Below are positions 6,168-8,578 of a stretch of DNA of 8,578 nucleotides, in pieces. Position 1 is the stretch's first letter; each line of letters begins with the position of its first letter. This DNA is from Kineosporiaceae bacterium (GTDB lineage: Bacteria > Actinomycetota > Actinomycetes > Actinomycetales > Angustibacteraceae): the NCBI GenBank assembly GCA_027345905.1, contig DAIETC010000233.1, forward strand, positions 1 to 8,578, given 5' to 3'. The translations under genes were made by a program, and so were the position numbers. The notes beneath the pieces were generated by a model. The model was not told where the DNA came from and searched no databases. It worked only from the letters and a program-made list of their open reading frames with translations.

Positions 6168-6845
6168 ATGGACCTTGCCACCCCGCTCGGCCCGCGGGTG
6201 CTCGTCGTGGAGGACGACACCCAGCTGGCGGCGATGCTGCGGACGCTACTGAGCGACGAGGGCTACCGCGTGGACGTCGCGCGCGATGGTCAGCAGGGCT
6301 TGCACCTCGCGCTGGGGGCCAGGCACGACATCCTGCTCGTCGACCGCGGCCTGCCGGGCATCGAGGGCATCGATCTGGTACGCCGGTTGCGCCGTCAGGG
6401 GGTCACCACCCCGGTGCTCGTGCTGACGGCACGGGGGACTGCAGCCGACCGGGTCGAAGGGTTGGACGCCGGGGCGGAGGACTACCTCGTCAAACCGTTC
6501 GACGTCGACGAGCTGCTCGCACGGTTGCGGGCGCTGCTGCGCAGGCACCTGGAGGACGCCGAAGAGCTCGACCTCGGCGGGCGTCGGCTGCTGGTGGCCG
6601 AGCGCCGGGTCGTGGGCGCCTCGGGCGCGGACGTCGAGCTCTCACCGCGCGAGTGCGAGCTGCTGCTGGTGCTAGCGCGGCGCCCGAGTCGGGTGTTCGG
6701 CCGCGAGGAGCTGCTCGACCGGGTCTTCGACGACGCCGACACCACCGGGGCCGTCGACACGTACGTGCACTACCTGCGGCGCAAGCTGGGGCGGGACATC
6801 GTCCGCACGGTCCGCGGCAGCGGCTACCGGATGGGGCACGGGTGA
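6168..6845 (+). CDS. OmpR/PhoB-family response regulator
   Basis: DNA-binding output protein of a two-component system, 225 residues. The receiver domain (about 9-125) has the acidic pocket Glu15-Asp16-Asp17 (VVEDD), the phospho-acceptor Asp59 in LLVDRGLPG, Thr87 in VLTARG and Lys109 in YLVKPF, all intact. The winged-helix output domain (about 131-222) shows the OmpR pattern LSPRECELLLVLARRPSRVFGREELLDRVF, then DTYVHYLRRKLGRDIVRTVRGSGYRM. The ATG at 6168 is chosen because it starts 10 residues before the first receiver strand; the ribosome site is poor (GGGGG about 20 bases upstream), so a short-leader transcript is possible. The stop codon overlaps the GTG of the histidine kinase by four bases, so the two are translationally coupled partners. 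Target genes cannot be read from sequence; the phosphoesterase downstream is one candidate. I would not assign it as PhoP. Confidence 0.93.
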   Translation: MDLATPLGPRVLVVEDDTQLAAMLRTLLSDEGYRVDVARDGQQGLHLALGARHDILLVDRGLPGIEGIDLVRRLRRQGVTTPVLVLTARGTAADRVEGLDAGAEDYLVKPFDVDELLARLRALLRRHLEDAEELDLGGRRLLVAERRVVGASGADVELSPRECELLLVLARRPSRVFGREELLDRVFDDADTTGAVDTYVHYLRRKLGRDIVRTVRGSGYRMGHG

Positions 6846-8119
6846 GTCGGCCCGACGAGGACGAGCAGATGGTGCGCGCCGCGGCGCGCTCGGTCGCCTG
6901 GCAGGCGGCGCTGGCCGTCACCGTCCTGGTCCTGGTCATGGGCGCCGCGCTGCTGGCCGTCGAACGTCACCAGCAGCGCGTCCAGGCCGCGGCGGCAACC
7001 CGCTTGGCCTGGGTCAGCGCCGACGACCTCACCGACCCGCCCGCTGGAGTGTGGCTGGTCGTGAGCACCGCCCAAGGTTTGCGTCGAGCCAGTGCCCGCG
7101 CCCCGTCGTCCTGGGCCGAGGTCGACCCCGCACGCCTGCCCGACGGCCCCGCCTGGGCCACCGTCGGCGGCGAGCAGGTGGAGGTCTTCACCGGAAACAA
7201 GCCGATCGGGCGGCTCAGCGCCGTCTTCGACGGACGCGTCGATGAGGTGGAGCGCCAGCGGCTTCTCGGTGCGCTGCTCATCGCCACCCTGGTCGGCGTT
7301 CTGGGCGCCCTCGTGCTCGGGGCCATGATCGCCCGCCGTGCGGTGCGCCCGCTCGGCGACGCGCTGGCTCTGCAACGGCGCTTCGTGGCCGACGCGAGCC
7401 ACGAGCTACGTACACCACTGACGGTGTTGCACACTCGGGCGCAGCTGGTGCGCCGGCGACTGCGCGACCAGGTCGACCCGGTCAGCTCCGGTGAGCTGGA
7501 CCTGCTGGTCAGCGACGCGCAGGTGCTGGGCGAGGTGGTGGGTGACCTGCTGCTCGCCGCCGAGGTGGGCGGACGCCAGGGGCACGGGGAGCAGGTGGAC
7601 CTGATCGCCGTCGCGCGGGCGGTCGTCGAGAGCATGCACGACATCGCGGCCGAGAAGAACGTCGACCTGGTTGCTGAGGTGCCCGGCGGCGCGCAGGGCG
7701 GGCCGCAGGACGGCGCGGCGGGCCTGGCAGGGCACGAGGCGCAAGGCCTCGTGGCGGACGGGGCGGCGAGCGTGCTGGGTGCGGCCGTCGCCATCCGCCG
7801 CGCCTTGTCCTCATTGGTCGACAACGCGCTGGCGCACACCGCCGCGGGGGGACACGTCCGCGTCCAGGTGGTGACCGAACCGGACGTCGTCCTCGTGCAC
7901 GTCGTGGACGACGGTGAGGGGCTCGATCCCGCCACGGCCAGCCAGCTGGTGCAAAGGTTCGCTCGCGGGACGGACGCCGCCGGCGCCGGGCGCCGGTTCG
8001 GCATCGGCCTGGCCCTGGTCGACGAGGTCGCCCGCGCGCACGGTGGAACGCTGCAGATCGAGGGCCAGCTCGGCGAGGGTGCCCGGTTCAGCCTGCGGCT
8101 GCCCCGCGCCGGCCGCTGA
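6842..8119 (+). CDS. Membrane sensor histidine kinase
   Basis: Sensor partner of the preceding regulator, 425 residues starting at a GTG that overlaps the regulator's stop in GTGA. Two transmembrane helices, about 20-40 and 141-163, bracket an extracytoplasmic sensor region of about 100 residues with no recognised domain. The linker after helix two (RRAVRPLGDALALQRR) is too short for a full HAMP domain. The HisKA motif FVADASHELRTPLTVL gives His187 as the phosphorylated residue. The ATPase domain has the N box (ALSSLVDNALAHT, Asn328), the DDGEG box (356-360), an F-box-like QRFARG and the GIGLAL box (387-392). An odd Gly/Ala/Gln-rich stretch of about 30 residues (281-310) sits just before the N box, where relatives have a short turn. 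All catalytic motifs are present, so it should be active. The signal is unknown. Confidence 0.93.
   Translation: MSRPDEDEQMVRAAARSVAWQAALAVTVLVLVMGAALLAVERHQQRVQAAAATRLAWVSADDLTDPPAGVWLVVSTAQGLRRASARAPSSWAEVDPARLPDGPAWATVGGEQVEVFTGNKPIGRLSAVFDGRVDEVERQRLLGALLIATLVGVLGALVLGAMIARRAVRPLGDALALQRRFVADASHELRTPLTVLHTRAQLVRRRLRDQVDPVSSGELDLLVSDAQVLGEVVGDLLLAAEVGGRQGHGEQVDLIAVARAVVESMHDIAAEKNVDLVAEVPGGAQGGPQDGAAGLAGHEAQGLVADGAASVLGAAVAIRRALSSLVDNALAHTAAGGHVRVQVVTEPDVVLVHVVDDGEGLDPATASQLVQRFARGTDAAGAGRRFGIGLALVDEVARAHGGTLQIEGQLGEGARFSLRLPRAGR
7733..7753. repeat. Perfect 8-bp hairpin inside the histidine kinase gene
   Basis: CACGAGGC (7733-7740) and GCCTCGTG (7746-7753) are exact complements around a five-base loop. 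The hairpin falls inside the Gly/Ala-rich insert that precedes the N box of the kinase. It may only reflect GC-rich low-complexity DNA. Confidence 0.5.
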
Positions 8120-8135
8120 GGCGGGCGCACCAACC

Positions 8136-8153
8136 GGTGAACGCGTGGTGAAC
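8136..8153 (-). promoter_or_regulatory. PHO-box-like direct repeat before the phosphoesterase gene
   Basis: On the plus strand GGTGAACGCGTGGTGAAC; read on the minus strand, two perfect GTTCACC units (8147-8153 and 8136-8142) at an 11-bp period. This matches the Streptomyces PhoP direct-repeat unit in both sequence and spacing. It lies 62 bp upstream of the phosphoesterase ATG and about 26 bp upstream of the expected -35 position. The downstream gene encodes a phosphate-releasing type of enzyme, which makes regulation by phosphate starvation plausible. Confidence 0.7.
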
Positions 8154-8201
8154 TCTTCGCCGGGTCCCCCGCAGCGCTCGAAGGCACACCGGCGAGGGCC
8201 T

Positions 8202-8214
8202 TAGGTTTTCGGTC
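8202..8214 (+). promoter_or_regulatory. Likely -10 element, leaderless start of the phosphoesterase
   Basis: TAGGTT (8202-8207) fits TAnnnT and ends seven bases before the ATG at 8215, so transcription would begin at or beside the start codon. No Shine-Dalgarno sequence precedes the ATG, which agrees with a leaderless mRNA, common in actinobacteria. No good -35 is visible near 8179-8184 (CGAAGG), fitting an activator-dependent promoter. Confidence 0.5.
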
Positions 8215-8578
8215 ATGAGCATCACTCGACGCCACCTGCTGGCCGGGACAGGGGCGGTGCTGGGAAGCGCGGCACTGGCCACCGCTGACCCCCAGGCCGC
8301 CAGTGCGAAGAAGTCCTCGTCGACCCTGCCCGAACCCGGGCAGTCCGGCATCGACCATGTCGTGGTCGTCATGATGGAGAACCGCTCGTTCGACCATTAC
8401 CTGGGCTGGCTGCCTGGCGCCAACGGGCGCCAGAAGGGCCTCACCTACGTCGACCGGTACGGCGTCCCGCACAGCACGCACCACCTACGCGACTACCAGG
8501 GTTGCGCGCACCCGGACCCAGACCACTCCTTCGAAGGCGGCCGGATCGAATACGACGACGGCGCCTGCGACGGGTGGC
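8215..8578 (+). CDS. Tat-exported phospholipase C / acid phosphatase-family phosphoesterase, N-terminal part
   Basis: Only the first 121 residues are inside the window. The N-terminus is a twin-arginine signal: ITRRHLLAG with a hydrophobic run to about residue 23 and an Ala-rich region with likely cleavage near residues 29-31 (AASA). The mature part opens with IDHVVVVMMENRSFDHYLGWLPG (46-68), the hallmark of the bacterial phospholipase C/AcpA phosphoesterase family, in which the Glu-Asn pair (Glu55, Asn56) binds the active-site metal. Cys97 and Cys118 may form a disulphide. Family members hydrolyse phospholipid head groups or phosphomonoesters outside the cell; which one this does cannot be told from this fragment. 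It begins 95 bp after the kinase gene with its own promoter signals and a PHO-box-like repeat, so it probably scavenges phosphate. The gene should run several hundred more codons past the window. Confidence 0.93.
   Translation, partial: MSITRRHLLAGTGAVLGSAALATADPQAASAKKSSSTLPEPGQSGIDHVVVVMMENRSFDHYLGWLPGANGRQKGLTYVDRYGVPHSTHHLRDYQGCAHPDPDHSFEGGRIEYDDGACDGW

Noticed and set aside
6092..6841. Long in-frame extension upstream of the histidine kinase
   Set aside because: It runs out of frame through the response regulator gene, is Arg/Gly/Ala-rich with no domain, and the GTG at 6842 overlapping the regulator stop gives a normal kinase.
5250..6845. 531-codon plus-strand open frame that includes the response regulator
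   Set aside because: Everything before the ATG at 6168 is antisense to prs; only the C-terminal 225 codons form a known protein, and they have a proper start.
6168..8119. Assigning the two-component pair as PhoP-PhoR because PHO-box-like sites are nearby
   Set aside because: No phoU or pst genes are adjacent, the promoter of this pair has no PHO-box repeat, and sequence alone does not separate it from other OmpR-type pairs.
6967..8484. 505-codon minus-strand open frame opposite the kinase and phosphoesterase
   Set aside because: Antisense to two well-supported genes, rich in Ser/Arg/Ala/Pro, without motifs or a ribosome site; a GC-frame artefact.

Overview
The window is high-GC DNA (GC-rich third codon positions, GTG starts, long false open frames opposite most genes) and reads as a chromosomal segment of an actinomycete. 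The furA-katG order, the COG4315-type lipoprotein, a Tat-exported phosphoesterase of the phospholipase C/AcpA type and PHO-box-like repeats all fit Actinomycetota. The genus cannot be set from the sequence alone. No tRNA, rRNA, insertion sequence, prophage or CRISPR array is visible.

Layout. (1) 1-832, minus: a FurA-type peroxide/metal-responsive repressor followed by the start of katG (catalase-peroxidase), cut by the window edge. (2) 833-1208: a divergent intergenic region with a FurA-like operator, a 31-bp tandem repeat array (four units plus one inverted partial copy), and a possible ECF-type promoter for the next gene. (3) 1209-1727, plus: a small exported lipoprotein with two Yx(F/W/Y)xxD-type motifs. 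(4) 1829-4420, minus: a large c-di-GMP enzyme with probable CBS-like N-terminus, intact GGDEF, intact EAL and two C-terminal PAS domains. (5) 4421-4652: a divergent regulatory region with a PHO-box-like 11-bp direct repeat. (6) 4653-5171, plus: a four-helix membrane protein of unknown function whose 3' end overlaps the end of a convergent, divergent-sequence PRPP synthetase (5130-6086, minus). (7) 6168-8119, plus: an OmpR-type response regulator and its histidine kinase, translationally coupled by a 4-bp overlap. (8) From 8215, plus: the start of a Tat-exported phospholipase C/acid phosphatase-family enzyme, preceded by a perfect PHO-box-like repeat and an apparently leaderless promoter.

How the parts may work together. 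FurA-KatG is an oxidative-stress unit. The two PHO-box-like sites suggest that phosphate starvation (through PhoP) may control the secreted phosphoesterase and perhaps the c-di-GMP enzyme or the membrane protein. The local two-component system is adjacent to the phosphoesterase, but nothing in its sequence shows it to be PhoR-PhoP itself. No clearly new multi-gene system is evident. The most interesting points are the paired PHO-box-like sites, the repeat array next to furA, the unusual domain order of the c-di-GMP enzyme, and the atypical active-site motifs of the PRPP synthetase.
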